From Alkalicoccus sp. (GTDB lineage: Bacteria; Bacillota; Bacilli; Bacillales; Salisediminibacteriaceae): a DNA stretch of 45,654 nucleotides. Of this stretch, positions 16,438-25,873 are shown one piece after another. The stretch lies in contig REBZ01000098.1 in assembly GCA_007692495.1 (NCBI GenBank), positions 1 through 45,654 of the forward strand, written 5' to 3'. The notes beneath the pieces are model-generated. The model did no database searches and had not been told where the DNA came from. It worked only from the letters and a program-made list of their open reading frames with translations. Each line of letters starts with the position of its first letter. Position 1 is the first letter of the stretch. The translations under genes and the position numbers were made by a program.

Positions 16438-16560
16438 CCGGCAATTCTTCCAGCCTTTTATGGAATACTTCCGGCCACCTTCATTATTCTTCCAGCCTCC
16501 ACGTTTTTTCTTCCAACCCTCCGGAATACTTCCAGCTTCCTCCGTTTTTCTGTCAACTGC
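16438..16560. repeat. degenerate 21-nt periodic repeat array 1
   Basis: The motif TTCTTCCA or a close variant recurs with its final base at 16452, 16473, 16494, 16515, 16534 and 16555, giving spacings of 21, 21, 21, 19 and 21. The motif is often followed by CCTCC or CTTCC. It lies between the convergent sirC and cysI genes. Array 2 at 33869-34300 uses the same motif. Confidence 0.8.
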
Positions 16561-16611
16561 ACGAATAATAATGCCAAATAACGGGTACGCCCTGTTTACT
16601 CTTCCACGAAA

Positions 16612-16645
16612 AAGAAGCTGCCCATGGTATATTGGGCAGCTTCTT
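16612..16645 (-). terminator. intrinsic terminator of the cys operon
   Basis: The arms AAGAAGCTGCCCA and TGGGCAGCTTCTT pair perfectly over 13 bases, just behind the cysI stop. On the minus strand they lead into five T. Confidence 0.9.
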
Positions 16646-16648
16646 GTT

Positions 16649-18355
16649 TTATGCGTGAAAGTTCAGGCCGGAAGTTACTTCCGCAACGTGCCCGGTACGG
16701 ACAACGTAATCGCCGAAGTGCTCGCCGGGCTTTCTCTGGGTGGCGTACTCATTTAAAAGCGGCTTCAGGCTGTCGAGAATTTCCTGTTCTCCAATATTTT
16801 CCCGATACAGCTTATTGAGCCGGTCTCCTGTAAAGCTTGCCCCGAGATACATGTTGTATTTGCCGGGCCCTTTACCGATAAAGGCAATTTCACCGAGCGC
16901 CGGACGTGCACAGCTGTTCGGGCAGCCGGTCATGCGGATGAGGATTTCTTCATTTCTCAGTCCTGCTTCCTCCAGCAGATCATCGATTTTATCGATCAGC
17001 GTCGGAAGATACCGTTCTGCTTCGGCCATGGCGAGTGCACAGGTAGGCATCGCTACACAGGCGAGAGAACTTCTCCGCAGGGCGGAATTGGCTTTCCCGT
17101 CGGTTAATCCGTACATCTTTACGAGACGGTTAATTTTAGCCTTGTTTGATTTGGAAACGTTGGCAATAATGACGTTCTGATTTGCGGTGAGCCGGAATTC
17201 CCCTTTATGGATTTTAGCAATTTCCCGGAGACCGGACATCAGAGGATACTCTTCAGTATCTTTCACCCGGCCGTGTTCCACGTACAGCGTCAGGTGCCAT
17301 TTGCCGTCTCCTTCCGTCCAGCCGTAGCGGTCCCCGCTGCTTTCAAAATGAAACGGCCGCTCTTCTCCAAGATCCCAGCCGAGACGGGTGTTGAGCTCCT
17401 GCTTCAGCCAGTCAACACCATAACGATCAATCGTATATTTAAAGCGGGCGTATTTCCGTTCTGAGCGGTTACCGTAATCCCGTTGAATGGTCAGGATCTT
17501 TTCTGCTACGTCGTGAATTTTCTCTGCCGGACTGAAGCCGATGACGCGGGCGAGCTGCGGATACGTATCCGTATCTCCATGTGTCATTCCCATTCCCCCG
17601 CCGGCAGTTACATTGAATCCCTGAAGCTCTCCGTTCTCAATGACGGCGATAAAGCCGAGATCCTGGGAAAAAATGTCGACGTCATTGGACGGTGGAACAG
17701 CAACACCGATTTTAAACTTTCTCGGCAGATACACCGGACCGTACATTGTTTCCTCCTCTTCACCGCTTCCCGCTACTTTTTCTTCGTCGAGCCAGATTTC
17801 GTGGTAGGCTCTCGTCTTCGGGAGGAGATGGTCACTCAGCTTTTTCGCCAGTCCGTGCACTTCTTTATGCACATCCGACTGGAATGGGTTCGACGTACTC
17901 ATGACGTTCCGGTTTACGTCCCCGCAGGCGGCGATCGTATCCATCAGCGCACTGTCGATCGCCTGAATCGTTTTTTTCATGTTCCATTTTAAAATTCCAT
18001 GCATCTGAAACGTCTGCCGGGTCGTCAGTTTCAGCGTTCCGTTTCCATATTTATGGGCAATCTCGTCCATTTTCAGCCACTGGTGCGGATCGGCCACTCC
18101 ACCGGCAAGCCTGACGCGGATCATAAACTGATACGCCGGCTCCAGCTTCTGCTGCTTTCTTTCATTCCGTACGTCCCGGTCGTCCTGCATATAGCTTCCG
18201 TGAAACTTCAAAAGCTTCGTCTGGGCTTCCGGTATTCCGGCACTGAGCGGATTCTTGAAATCTTCTGTCAGGCTGCCGCGGAGGCGGCGGCTGTCTTTTT
18301 TGATCAGTTCCGTTTCACTCGGCGGTCCGTCCTGTGTTACTTGTTTATCCGACAT
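16649..18355 (-). CDS. cysI: sulfite reductase hemoprotein beta subunit CysI
   Basis: CysI reduces sulfite to sulfide by six electrons using a siroheme coupled to a 4Fe-4S cluster, with electrons from CysJ. The 568-residue protein has the cluster-binding cysteines as [14 protein letters not shown] (a C-x5-C pair) and [12 protein letters not shown] (C-x3-C), and the ferredoxin-like nitrite/sulfite reductase repeats around residues 75-140 and 370-420 ([27 protein letters not shown]). Length is normal. It is the last gene of the nine-gene minus-strand operon, 27 bases after cysJ, with an AAGGAG site. The siroheme it needs is made by cobA, sirB and sirC in the same region. Confidence 0.97.
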   Translation of the reverse strand: MSDKQVTQDGPPSETELIKKDSRRLRGSLTEDFKNPLSAGIPEAQTKLLKFHGSYMQDDRDVRNERKQQKLEPAYQFMIRVRLAGGVADPHQWLKMDEIAHKYGNGTLKLTTRQTFQMHGILKWNMKKTIQAIDSALMDTIAACGDVNRNVMSTSNPFQSDVHKEVHGLAKKLSDHLLPKTRAYHEIWLDEEKVAGSGEEEETMYGPVYLPRKFKIGVAVPPSNDVDIFSQDLGFIAVIENGELQGFNVTAGGGMGMTHGDTDTYPQLARVIGFSPAEKIHDVAEKILTIQRDYGNRSERKYARFKYTIDRYGVDWLKQELNTRLGWDLGEERPFHFESSGDRYGWTEGDGKWHLTLYVEHGRVKDTEEYPLMSGLREIAKIHKGEFRLTANQNVIIANVSKSNKAKINRLVKMYGLTDGKANSALRRSSLACVAMPTCALAMAEAERYLPTLIDKIDDLLEEAGLRNEEILIRMTGCPNSCARPALGEIAFIGKGPGKYNMYLGASFTGDRLNKLYRENIGEQEILDSLKPLLNEYATQRKPGEHFGDYVVRTGHVAEVTSGLNFHA

Positions 18356-18382
18356 ACTCTCACTCCTTCAGGAACAATTTTC

Positions 18383-20212
18383 TTAATATACATCCCGCTG
18401 ATATTTTTTCTGCTTCCGGAGATCCGTAAGAAAATCTTCAGCTTCTTCCGGGCTTCTGCCGCTTTCTTTTTCTACTATTGCCCGGAGTGCATCATGCACG
18501 TCCCGGGCCATATAATCTTTGTCCCCGCATATATAAAGATAGGCGCCTTCCTCGAGCCATTCATATACTTCCCTGCTTTTTTCAAGGAGGCGGTGCTGAA
18601 CGTAAATTTTTTCTTCGGTATCCCGGGAAAAAGCGACATCCATCCGGGTAAGAACACCTTCCTTCAGCCACTGCTGCCATTCCGTCTGATAAAGAAAATC
18701 GGACATGAAATGCTGCTCGCCGAAAAAGAGCCACGATTTTCCTTCTGCTTCTGTTTCTTCCCGTTCTTCGAGAAAAGAACGATAGGGAGCTGCTCCCGTA
18801 CCGGCTCCGATCATAATAACCGGGGTGTCGGGATTTTCCGGAAGCTTGAAGTTTTTGTTCGGCTGTACAAACACGGAAAGTTTTTCTCCGGTATCGGACC
18901 GCTCCGCACACTGCACCGAGCAGACACCTTTTCTGTCTCTTCCGTGGGCGTCATAACGCACGGCTCCGACAGTAAGGTGGACCTCCTCCGGGTTCGCCTT
19001 CATGCTGCTCGCAATCGAGTACAGCCGGACGGGGATTTTACGGAGAACGGAAATGAATTTTTCCGGTGGAGTATCCCACGGTCCAAAATCCCGTACGGCA
19101 TCCAAAAGGTCCCGTCCATAAATGTATTCCGTGAGCTGTTCTTTGTTGTCCGGGGCAAGCAGATCTTTCAGTTTCTTGTCTTCTGTCAGAGACGCAAGCT
19201 TTTCAAGAAGCGGCTTCGTCAGCGTCGTGATTTCCACATGTTCAACGAGGGCGTTCCGGAGCGGAAGGATCGTTCCTTCTTTTCCGACAGGCAGCGGATG
19301 CTCCGGGTCCCAGCCCATCTGCACAATCAGCTGATCGACGAGCTCCGGATCGTTTTCCGGAATAATGCCGAGGCTGTCCCCCGGCTCGTACGTGAGCCCG
19401 GAACCTTCGAGGCTGAGCTCCAGGTGGCGTGTTTCCTTGTTGGAACCGCGCCCGTTTAAATTAATATTTTCCAGAATTTCTGCCTGGAAAGGGTTCTTTT
19501 TACTGTATTTCACGCTGCCTGCTGCCGGTGCTGTTTTTTCCTCCGGCTTCGCTTCTGAAGCTTCGGTGCCGAGCTTTTCGAGCACCCCTTCAAACCATGC
19601 GGCCGCAGGCTCTTCAAATTCCACATCACAGTCGTACCGGGGATGGATTCTCTCCCCACCGAGCTCCTCCAGCCGCTGATCAAATTCGATTCCCGTCTGG
19701 CAGAACTTCTCGTAGGAACTGTCGCCGAGCGCAAGAACGGAAAACCGGAGACCATCCAGTGCCGGCGCCTTTCTGCTGAAAAGAAAATCGTGAAAACCGA
19801 TAGCATTATCCGGAGGATCCCCTTCCCCGTGGGTGCTCGTTATAACGAGCAGATCCTCCACCTTTTTCAGGTTTTTCGGCTTAAAGGAGTCCATGTCCAC
19901 CGCTTTTACAGAAAATTGTTTCTGACGGAGTTTTTCTGCGGTTTCCTCTCCAAGTGCCTGGCAGTTGCCTGTATGGGAACCGATTAATATCGTAATTTCC
20001 CGTTTTTCAGTTTTCCCGGAAACTTCAGCCTGCGCTTCCGCAGGAGCCGGAGCTTCCACGGTTGCTGCTGCGGAAGCGGATGCGGTTTCCTGGGAAAAAG
20101 CGAGATACCCGCTCAGCCAGTTTTTCTGGCTGTCATTTAAAGTATCCAGCAGCTGATTCAGCAGCTCGGCCTGCTTTTCGTTAAAAGGACTATTTGTTGT
20201 TTGTAGCTGCAA
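18383..20212 (-). CDS. cysJ: sulfite reductase flavoprotein alpha subunit CysJ
   Basis: CysJ carries electrons from NADPH through FAD and FMN to CysI. The protein has an N-terminal flavodoxin domain (ILIGSHTGNCQALGEETAEKL; STHGEGDPPDNA), a linker FAD domain (RLYSIASSMKANPEEVHLTVGAVRYD) and a C-terminal NADPH-binding domain (MIGAGTGAAPYRSFLEEREE; YICGDKDYMARDVHDAL), ending in the usual RYQRDVY-type tail. I start it at TTG 20212, because this gives MQLQTTNSPFNEKQAELLN, which aligns with the start of B. subtilis CysJ, and GAGGTGGGG sits at the right distance. A GTG three codons earlier is the alternative. Length about 609. Confidence 0.95.
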   Translation of the reverse strand: MQLQTTNSPFNEKQAELLNQLLDTLNDSQKNWLSGYLAFSQETASASAAATVEAPAPAEAQAEVSGKTEKREITILIGSHTGNCQALGEETAEKLRQKQFSVKAVDMDSFKPKNLKKVEDLLVITSTHGEGDPPDNAIGFHDFLFSRKAPALDGLRFSVLALGDSSYEKFCQTGIEFDQRLEELGGERIHPRYDCDVEFEEPAAAWFEGVLEKLGTEASEAKPEEKTAPAAGSVKYSKKNPFQAEILENINLNGRGSNKETRHLELSLEGSGLTYEPGDSLGIIPENDPELVDQLIVQMGWDPEHPLPVGKEGTILPLRNALVEHVEITTLTKPLLEKLASLTEDKKLKDLLAPDNKEQLTEYIYGRDLLDAVRDFGPWDTPPEKFISVLRKIPVRLYSIASSMKANPEEVHLTVGAVRYDAHGRDRKGVCSVQCAERSDTGEKLSVFVQPNKNFKLPENPDTPVIMIGAGTGAAPYRSFLEEREETEAEGKSWLFFGEQHFMSDFLYQTEWQQWLKEGVLTRMDVAFSRDTEEKIYVQHRLLEKSREVYEWLEEGAYLYICGDKDYMARDVHDALRAIVEKESGRSPEEAEDFLTDLRKQKKYQRDVY

Positions 20213-20231
20213 ACTCCCCACCTCTTTCTAA

Positions 20232-21023
20232 TTAATTGGTACTGCGGTAATAATGTTCCAGAGCGACAATCATTGCCCCCATCTTTTGGGATTCAGGAGC
20301 TGTCACCTCTGTAATACCGCTGTTTAAAAGCTCCCGGGCCGTAACTTTCCCTACCGCTGCCGCCTGTACCCCGCTGTTGAAGGCATGCACGAGCTGCTCC
20401 GGTTCCTCTTTCAAAACATTTATCACCTGTTTTTTACTCGTAAATACGACGGCGTCCACTGTCCTGTCCGTCACTTCCTGTTTCAGGCGCCGGACTGTTT
20501 CCAATTCCGGAGGTTCGTGGGAATACGGTTTGGAAACGTACACCGGGGACCCGTTTTCTTCCAGAACGTCCCGGAGTATGGCGTCGTCCTGATCGTAGGC
20601 CTGAAGAAAGATGTTTCCATTCCTCTTTTTATGATCGAACGTCTGCAGAAGCTGATCCATCGTCCCGTCCCCGGAAAGTATATCCGGTGCCAGAGCATTT
20701 TCCCCCAGCCACTTAACCGTTTTGCTTCCGCGGACGGCAAGCTTCGTTTTTTCCAGCTTTTCAATAAAAGCCTGGTGCAGGCCTTCTTTTTCAGCTGCTT
20801 CAGCAAGTGTCCGGGCGCCGATACCCGTCGTAAGAACTGCCCACTCGAAGGATTCTTCGAGAAAAATTTCCACGTCCTGCCTGCTGATCATGTTATCAAC
20901 GACCTGACGCCCCTGTATCGGATAGATGACCGGCTGTCCGCCTTTTTTTTCTATCATCGTACTGATCGCCCCGGACTGTCTGTCCGCAGCTACAGCGATT
21001 CTTTTTCCTTCCAGACTGCGCAT
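20232..21023 (-). CDS. uroporphyrinogen-III synthase (HemD-like)
   Basis: This 263-residue protein resembles HemD, which closes and rearranges hydroxymethylbilane to uroporphyrinogen III, the branch point from which siroheme is made. Features that fit are the N-terminal LEGKRIAVAADRQSGAI, the WAVLTTGIGARTLAEA block (about 67-82), a two-domain layout with a long central linker, and DAVVFTSKKQVINVL plus AAAVGKVTARELLNSG near 195-230. HemD sequences diverge widely, so the name rests on this pattern and on the siroheme context. I start at ATG 21023 with AAGGGGGGAG upstream. It is probably an extra copy dedicated to this operon, since a heme operon usually carries its own hemD. Confidence 0.78.
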   Translation of the reverse strand: MRSLEGKRIAVAADRQSGAISTMIEKKGGQPVIYPIQGRQVVDNMISRQDVEIFLEESFEWAVLTTGIGARTLAEAAEKEGLHQAFIEKLEKTKLAVRGSKTVKWLGENALAPDILSGDGTMDQLLQTFDHKKRNGNIFLQAYDQDDAILRDVLEENGSPVYVSKPYSHEPPELETVRRLKQEVTDRTVDAVVFTSKKQVINVLKEEPEQLVHAFNSGVQAAAVGKVTARELLNSGITEVTAPESQKMGAMIVALEHYYRSTN

Positions 21024-21045
21024 CGTCTCCCCCCTTCTTTTTCCG

Positions 21046-21810
21046 TTATAACGCCTGTGCGGCGAGTGTACCTGCTGCCGGATCCTTTTGCAGTGCTTCC
21101 TGAACAGCATCCCGAAGGGCTTCCTCCATCGCCGGGTGGCCGCCGAGATACTGACAGAGAATAAACGATCCGCCGGATGCGTTTCTTCCGCTGATTTCTT
21201 TTTCCATCTCCTGCATTAATATTCCGGTAAACCAGAGATACGGTACGACGAAAACCCGGCTGTTTTTTCCGACTGCCTCGAGTCCCTCGTGAAAGTCGGG
21301 ACGGCAGGCTGCAAGGTAGCAGACGCTGATTCCGGCAGCTCCCGTCCGCTCTTTCAGCCCCTCAGCGATTGTTTCCATATCCCGCTTTGTCTGACCGTTG
21401 CGGCTGCCGCGTCCGACAAGAAGTATTTCGGAATCATCCTCCATCGGAAAGCCCGTTTCCTCGATCCTCTGTGCCGCCAGGTCGATCACCCTCTCCTGGA
21501 CGCCAAGCGGACGGCCGTACGTAAACGTAATTTCCGGGAATCTCTCTCTTACTTTATCCACTTCCTCCGGTATGTCCTGATAGTAATGCCCGGCGCTGAG
21601 AAGAAGAACGGGAATCACGGCAATACTTGCCGCTCCCCGGGAAACAAGTTTTTCGATTCCCTGGGAAATATCGGGCTCTGCAAGTTCCAGAAAGCATATT
21701 TCCTGCAGGGGAACATCGACCTGCTCCTGTACTGATTCCATAAAATTCTGCGCCTGCCGGCGTGCCTTTTCCACCCGGCTGCCGTGACCGACATAGAGTA
21801 CTCCCTGCAT
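21046..21810 (-). CDS. sirB: sirohydrochlorin ferrochelatase, CbiX/SirB type
   Basis: SirB inserts ferrous iron into sirohydrochlorin to give siroheme. The 254-residue protein has the CbiX-type N-terminus MQGVLYVGHGSRVEKA, with the metal-binding histidine in GHGSR, and a second conserved region IPVLLLSAGHYYQDIPEEV (about 87-105) with another histidine. The second half repeats the fold with ILLVGRGSRNGQTKRD, where an arginine stands in place of the first-half His, as in one-site two-domain enzymes. I start at ATG 21810 because AAAGGAGG sits directly upstream; the longer open frame has no such site. It lies 13 bases after cobA. Confidence 0.88.
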   Translation of the reverse strand: MQGVLYVGHGSRVEKARRQAQNFMESVQEQVDVPLQEICFLELAEPDISQGIEKLVSRGAASIAVIPVLLLSAGHYYQDIPEEVDKVRERFPEITFTYGRPLGVQERVIDLAAQRIEETGFPMEDDSEILLVGRGSRNGQTKRDMETIAEGLKERTGAAGISVCYLAACRPDFHEGLEAVGKNSRVFVVPYLWFTGILMQEMEKEISGRNASGGSFILCQYLGGHPAMEEALRDAVQEALQKDPAAGTLAAQAL

Positions 21811-21823
21811 TTGTTTTCCTCCT

Positions 21824-22588
21824 TTAAACGACAAGTTCCGGCGGGGCTTCCTGCAGTTCTTCAAACCACTGCAGTTCATCCCGGAGCTTCACTACTTCGC
21901 CGACGACAATCATCGCCGGCTGTTCCACGCTTCCGGCTTTTTCCACAATATTTTTCAGTGTCCCGGTGACGGTCCGCTGCTTATCCGTTGTTCCCCATTC
22001 AATGACAGCGGCCGGTGTATCAGCTTTCAGTCCGTGGCGGACCAGTTTTTCGCTGATTTCAGGCAGCTTTCTTACTCCCATGTAGATGCAGAGTGTATCC
22101 ATGCTTTTGACAACATGTTTCCAGTACTCGTCCTGCTTCTCTCCGACTTTGCTCACCCCGGAAATAAAGGCAACCGAGGAGCTGAAGTCCCGGTGGGTGA
22201 CCGGAATGCCTGCGTAGGCCGCGGCAGCGACTCCTGAAGTGATACCCGGAACGACTTCGTACGGAATACTGCGTGAAGCAAGCTCCTGGGCTTCTTCGCC
22301 TCCCCGTCCGAAAATGTAGGGGTCTCCCCCTTTCAGCCGCGTGACCGTTTTTCCCCGGAGGGCGTGACGGCAGAGAAGCAGGTTGATCTGCTCCTGGCTC
22401 ATGGAGTGGCTTCCGGGGGTTTTTCCGCAGTAGATCAGCTCCGCTCCCGCTTTCGTCTCCTTCAGCAGATCCTGGTTGATCAGCCGGTCGTACAAAACGA
22501 CGTCTGCCTTCTGGACTGCTTTCAGCCCTTTTACTGTAATCAGATCAATGTCTCCCGGCCCTGCGCCGACAATGTATACTTTACTCAT
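21824..22588 (-). CDS. cobA: uroporphyrinogen-III C-methyltransferase
   Basis: CobA (SumT/YlnD) adds two methyl groups from S-adenosylmethionine to uroporphyrinogen III, giving precorrin-2. The 254-residue protein has the tetrapyrrole methylase signature VYIVGAGPGDIDLITVKGL at the N-terminus, VTRLKGGDPYIFGRGGEEAQ (about 83-102), and VVPGITSGVAAAAYAGIPVTHR. Length matches a stand-alone enzyme without the Met8-like domain of CysG. It sits between cysH and sirB in the operon, consistent with making siroheme for CysI. Confidence 0.95.
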   Translation of the reverse strand: MSKVYIVGAGPGDIDLITVKGLKAVQKADVVLYDRLINQDLLKETKAGAELIYCGKTPGSHSMSQEQINLLLCRHALRGKTVTRLKGGDPYIFGRGGEEAQELASRSIPYEVVPGITSGVAAAAYAGIPVTHRDFSSSVAFISGVSKVGEKQDEYWKHVVKSMDTLCIYMGVRKLPEISEKLVRHGLKADTPAAVIEWGTTDKQRTVTGTLKNIVEKAGSVEQPAMIVVGEVVKLRDELQWFEELQEAPPELVV

Positions 22589-22619
22589 TAAGAATCCGCC
22601 CCTCTTCTGTTTGTTTAAT

Positions 22620-23345
22620 TCAGCGCCTGTTTCCGGCCGTGTGGAGCCCGCACTCTGTTTTCATGCTGCCCTGCCATCGACCGTCCCGGCTGTCGCCGCC
22701 TGTTTCAACAGCTGTTGTACATGGCACGCAGCCGATGCTCGGATAATTTTTATCGTGCAGTTCGTTATAATCGAGTTCGTTCGTCTGGATATACTCCCAT
22801 ACATCCTCCCACGTCCAGTGGATCAGCGGGCATACTTTTATCGATTCAAACCGCTCGTCGCGGTTGACAAAATTCGTATTCTGCCTGCTTGGGGACTGCT
22901 CTCTCCGCAGACCGGAAACCCACGCCACCGCCCCGGAGAGCGCTTCTTCCAGCGGCTTGATTTTACGGATATAGCAGCACTGGTTCGGATCACTTTCCCA
23001 GAGAGCCTGCCCGTATTTTTCTTCCTGAGATGCCACTGTCAGCTCCGGCTGCTTCATTTCCACCTGCAGGTCCGGATAGCGTGCTTTCACTTTTTCGATC
23101 AGCTCGTACGTTTCCGCAAAATGGAGACCGGTATCGAGAAATACAATGGAGGCGTCTTTTTTCACTTTGGAAATGAGGTCGATCAGGACGATACCCTCTG
23201 CCCCGAAGCTGCAGGCGTAGACGATGTCTTCTCCGTATGTGCCGTACGCCCATTCCAGTACTTTTTCTGCTCCTTTGGAAGCATCCCCCGGGTTTACTCC
23301 CCGGAAAGGATCTTCCTGAAAATTTTCAAAGGTTATCCTGCTCAT
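22620..23345 (-). CDS. cysH: adenylyl-/phosphoadenylyl-sulfate reductase CysH
   Basis: CysH reduces activated sulfate (APS or PAPS) to sulfite with thioredoxin. The 241-residue protein has the catalytic ECGLH motif (Cys232) near the C-terminus and four further cysteines, Cys123-Cys124 and Cys206-Cys209, which form the 4Fe-4S site typical of APS-reducing enzymes; this site is absent from enteric PAPS-only reductases. The nucleotide-binding region is ACSFGAEGIVLIDLI (44-58). The neighbouring APS kinase suggests the cell can also make PAPS, and B. subtilis CysH is reported to accept both. It lies 24 bases after cysC. Confidence 0.95.
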   Translation of the reverse strand: MSRITFENFQEDPFRGVNPGDASKGAEKVLEWAYGTYGEDIVYACSFGAEGIVLIDLISKVKKDASIVFLDTGLHFAETYELIEKVKARYPDLQVEMKQPELTVASQEEKYGQALWESDPNQCCYIRKIKPLEEALSGAVAWVSGLRREQSPSRQNTNFVNRDERFESIKVCPLIHWTWEDVWEYIQTNELDYNELHDKNYPSIGCVPCTTAVETGGDSRDGRWQGSMKTECGLHTAGNRR

Positions 23346-23369
23346 CTGCCTCTCCTTTCCTCCGCTTCG

Positions 23370-23972
23370 TCACCGGAGATAATTTTCTTTTTTTAAATAA
23401 TCGATAATCTGCTCAACTGATTCTTCCAGTGACTGGGTATCAGTTTCCACTGTCAGCTCCGGATGTTCCGGTTCTTCATACGGGGCATCAATACCGGTGA
23501 ACCCTTTGATTTCCCCGGCCCTTGCTTTTTTATAAAGTCCTTTCGGGTCTCTTTTTTCACATGCTGCCAGACCGCACTTCACGTATACTTCAATGAATTC
23601 TCCTTTTTCCAGCAGCTCGCGGACGCTGTCCCGGTCTTCCCGGTACGGTGAAATAAACGCGGTGAGTGTGAGCAGGCCGGCATCTGTCATCAGCCGGCCC
23701 ACCTCCCCGATCCGGCGGATATTTTCCGTCCGGTCCTCCGGGGAAAAGCCGAGGTTTTTGTTCAGACCGTGCCGGACGTTATCCCCGTCGAGCCGGTACG
23801 TATGGATCCCTTCTTCGTACAGCTTTTTTTCGAGTGCGGAGGAGATCGTCGATTTGCCGGAGCCGGAGAGGCCGGTGAACCAGAGTACCGCGCTTTTATG
23901 CTGCTTCTGCTTCTGTCTTTCCTGTTTTGTTACTTCGGAGTCGTGCCACGTAATATTTGTTGAACTGCTCAT
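23370..23972 (-). CDS. cysC: adenylylsulfate kinase CysC
   Basis: CysC phosphorylates APS to PAPS with ATP. The 200-residue protein has the P-loop GLSGSGKST (34-42), the [20 protein letters not shown] substrate region (about 62-81), and the family sequence [14 protein letters not shown] near 107-120. Length is normal. It sits between the permease and cysH in the operon and has AAAGGAGAGG upstream of ATG. Its presence beside an iron-sulfur CysH that could use APS directly suggests that both branches are used or that PAPS serves another role. Confidence 0.96.
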   Translation of the reverse strand: MSSSTNITWHDSEVTKQERQKQKQHKSAVLWFTGLSGSGKSTISSALEKKLYEEGIHTYRLDGDNVRHGLNKNLGFSPEDRTENIRRIGEVGRLMTDAGLLTLTAFISPYREDRDSVRELLEKGEFIEVYVKCGLAACEKRDPKGLYKKARAGEIKGFTGIDAPYEEPEHPELTVETDTQSLEESVEQIIDYLKKENYLR

Positions 23973-24045
23973 AAAAACCTCTCCTTTTTCAATGAATTTA
24001 TTAATCCAATCAATTTACTCGGTTTTATAGTGAAATAAAAAAAGT

Positions 24046-25821
24046 CTACCCGAGCCAGACGAACTGGACGATGGAAACGGTGACGATCAAATAAAGAATA
24101 TTCAGTGGAATGCCTACTTTAATGTAATCAGAAAAGCGGTATCCGCCCGGTCCGTAGACGATGAGGTTCGTCTGATAGCCGATAGGGGTGGCGAAGCTCG
24201 CTGAGGCAGCGATAGCAATGGCCACAAAAAATCCGGTCGGGTCGTAGCCGAGCTGTTCTGCAATCGCAAAAGCAATTGGAAACATGAGAACGGCGGCCGC
24301 GTTATTCGTAATAATTTCTGTAAAAAACGAGGTCAGAAAATAAACGGCTGTCAGAGCTCCAATCACCCCGATCCCACTGGAAATCTGCACGAGATGGGAA
24401 GCGATGAAAGCTGCTGTTCCCGACTGCTCAAGTGCCATCCCGATGCCGATCGCCGAAGCGATCACGAGCAGTACATCCATCTGAATGAACCGTCTTGTTT
24501 TTTCCAGGGAAATAGAATTCGTCACGAAAAGAGTAAGTACGGCAAGAACCGCCGCTTCAAACATGGACAGAAGGCCGGTTGCTGCGAGTACGATCATGGA
24601 AATGAGGGCTACTAGAGAGATCAGCGCTTTGCGGGAATGAACAATATCCGGTTTTTCCACTTCACTTAAAAGGTAAAAATCCTTCGTATTGTTCCAGCGG
24701 TGGAGAAAATCCCCGTCTGCGAGCAGAAGCAGTGTATCTCCGGGCTTCAGCTCCGTATCCCCGATTTTCTCTTTGACGCGCTCCTCGTTCCGATGGACAG
24801 CCACGACTCCTGCCCCGTACACTGTCCGAAAGCAGCTTTCCTTGAGTGTTCTTCCGGCAAGCGGAGAACGGTGGGAAACGACCGCTTCCAACAGACGGGC
24901 ACTTCCGTTCTGCAGTTCTTCCAGCTTCAGATCTGTTCCTGTTTCCAGCTGCAGCCCTTTAATGTTCTGCAGGTCGACAAGTGTCGTAAACGAGCCGGTG
25001 AAAATCAGGCGGTCGTTTTCTTCCAGTACATCTGTCGGCGCGACTGGGGCTGACCGGTTGCCGCGGCGGATCAATTCAATGAGAAATAATCCTTCCATAC
25101 GCCTGAGCCCTGCTTCTTCGACCGTTTTTCCTGCCAGTGGGGAGCCCTTTTCCACGACTGCCTGGGATAAATATTCCTTGGATGATTCAGAAAATGCCTC
25201 CGTCGACGTCTTGCGGTCCGGCAGCAGCCGGTAGCCGATCGTGCTCATGTAAAGCACACCGATAAGACCTGCCGGCAGGCCGACGACCGCCAGCTGAAAC
25301 ATCGAAAATCCGGCCATTCCCTGTTCGAGCATGAAGCCGTGGATCACGAGGTTCGTCGACGTGCCGATCAAGGTGAGCGTGCCGCCGAAAATAGCGGCGT
25401 AGGACAGCGGAATAAGAAATTTGGAAGGAGCAATTCCCCGTTCTCTGCACCATTTCCTAATGAGTGGTGTAAACATAACCACGATCGGCGTGTTATTTAA
25501 AAAAGCAGACAGTCCGGCAACGGGAAACATCATCTGTATGAGCGATTTTTTTCTGCCGTTTCCTGATCCGAGAGCCATTTTCACTAAATAATTCAGCGCG
25601 TTTCCCTGCTGGACAGCTCCGGCAACAATGAACAGCAGTCCAACGGTGAGCATCCCTTCATTGGAAAACCCCCGCAGCGCTTCTGCCGGCTCCATCACCC
25701 CGAGCAGGAGAAGTACAGCGAGCGTCACGAGAAGGATGACTTCCGGCTTCGCGGCTTCCTTTATCAGGCAGAGAAGCATGATACCGATAACTGCCAGTAC
25801 GATCCCTATTTCAACAGTCAT
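24046..25821 (-). CDS. SLC13/DASS-type permease, probable sulfate importer
   Basis: This 591-residue membrane protein has about ten hydrophobic segments in two blocks (about 3-200 and 395-590), separated by two soluble RCK/TrkA-C-type regions (about 205-370, seen as LFLIELIRRGNRSAPV ... LIFTGS and GAGVVAVHRNEERVKEKIGDTELKPGDTLLL). The signature FLNNTPIVVMFTPLIRKW near 107-124 and EIITNNAAAVLMFPIA near 500-515 are the paired loops of the divalent anion:sodium symporter family. Placement directly after sat and before cysC makes sodium-coupled sulfate uptake the best guess, which suits an alkaliphile. Substrate is inferred from context. Confidence 0.87.
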   Translation of the reverse strand: MTVEIGIVLAVIGIMLLCLIKEAAKPEVILLVTLAVLLLLGVMEPAEALRGFSNEGMLTVGLLFIVAGAVQQGNALNYLVKMALGSGNGRKKSLIQMMFPVAGLSAFLNNTPIVVMFTPLIRKWCRERGIAPSKFLIPLSYAAIFGGTLTLIGTSTNLVIHGFMLEQGMAGFSMFQLAVVGLPAGLIGVLYMSTIGYRLLPDRKTSTEAFSESSKEYLSQAVVEKGSPLAGKTVEEAGLRRMEGLFLIELIRRGNRSAPVAPTDVLEENDRLIFTGSFTTLVDLQNIKGLQLETGTDLKLEELQNGSARLLEAVVSHRSPLAGRTLKESCFRTVYGAGVVAVHRNEERVKEKIGDTELKPGDTLLLLADGDFLHRWNNTKDFYLLSEVEKPDIVHSRKALISLVALISMIVLAATGLLSMFEAAVLAVLTLFVTNSISLEKTRRFIQMDVLLVIASAIGIGMALEQSGTAAFIASHLVQISSGIGVIGALTAVYFLTSFFTEIITNNAAAVLMFPIAFAIAEQLGYDPTGFFVAIAIAASASFATPIGYQTNLIVYGPGGYRFSDYIKVGIPLNILYLIVTVSIVQFVWLG

Positions 25822-25873
25822 TTTTCTGCCCTCCTGATCTTATCCGGGCAGCTTCCATGCGGGAGTGGGCCTT

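Noticed and set aside
16438-16560. Array 1 as a CRISPR array
   Set aside because: Units are short and degenerate, without a conserved direct repeat of 25-40 bases alternating with unique spacers.
17999-19459. 486-residue plus-strand open frame opposite cysI and cysJ
   Set aside because: It spans two real genes in antisense and has no ribosome binding site or recognisable domain.
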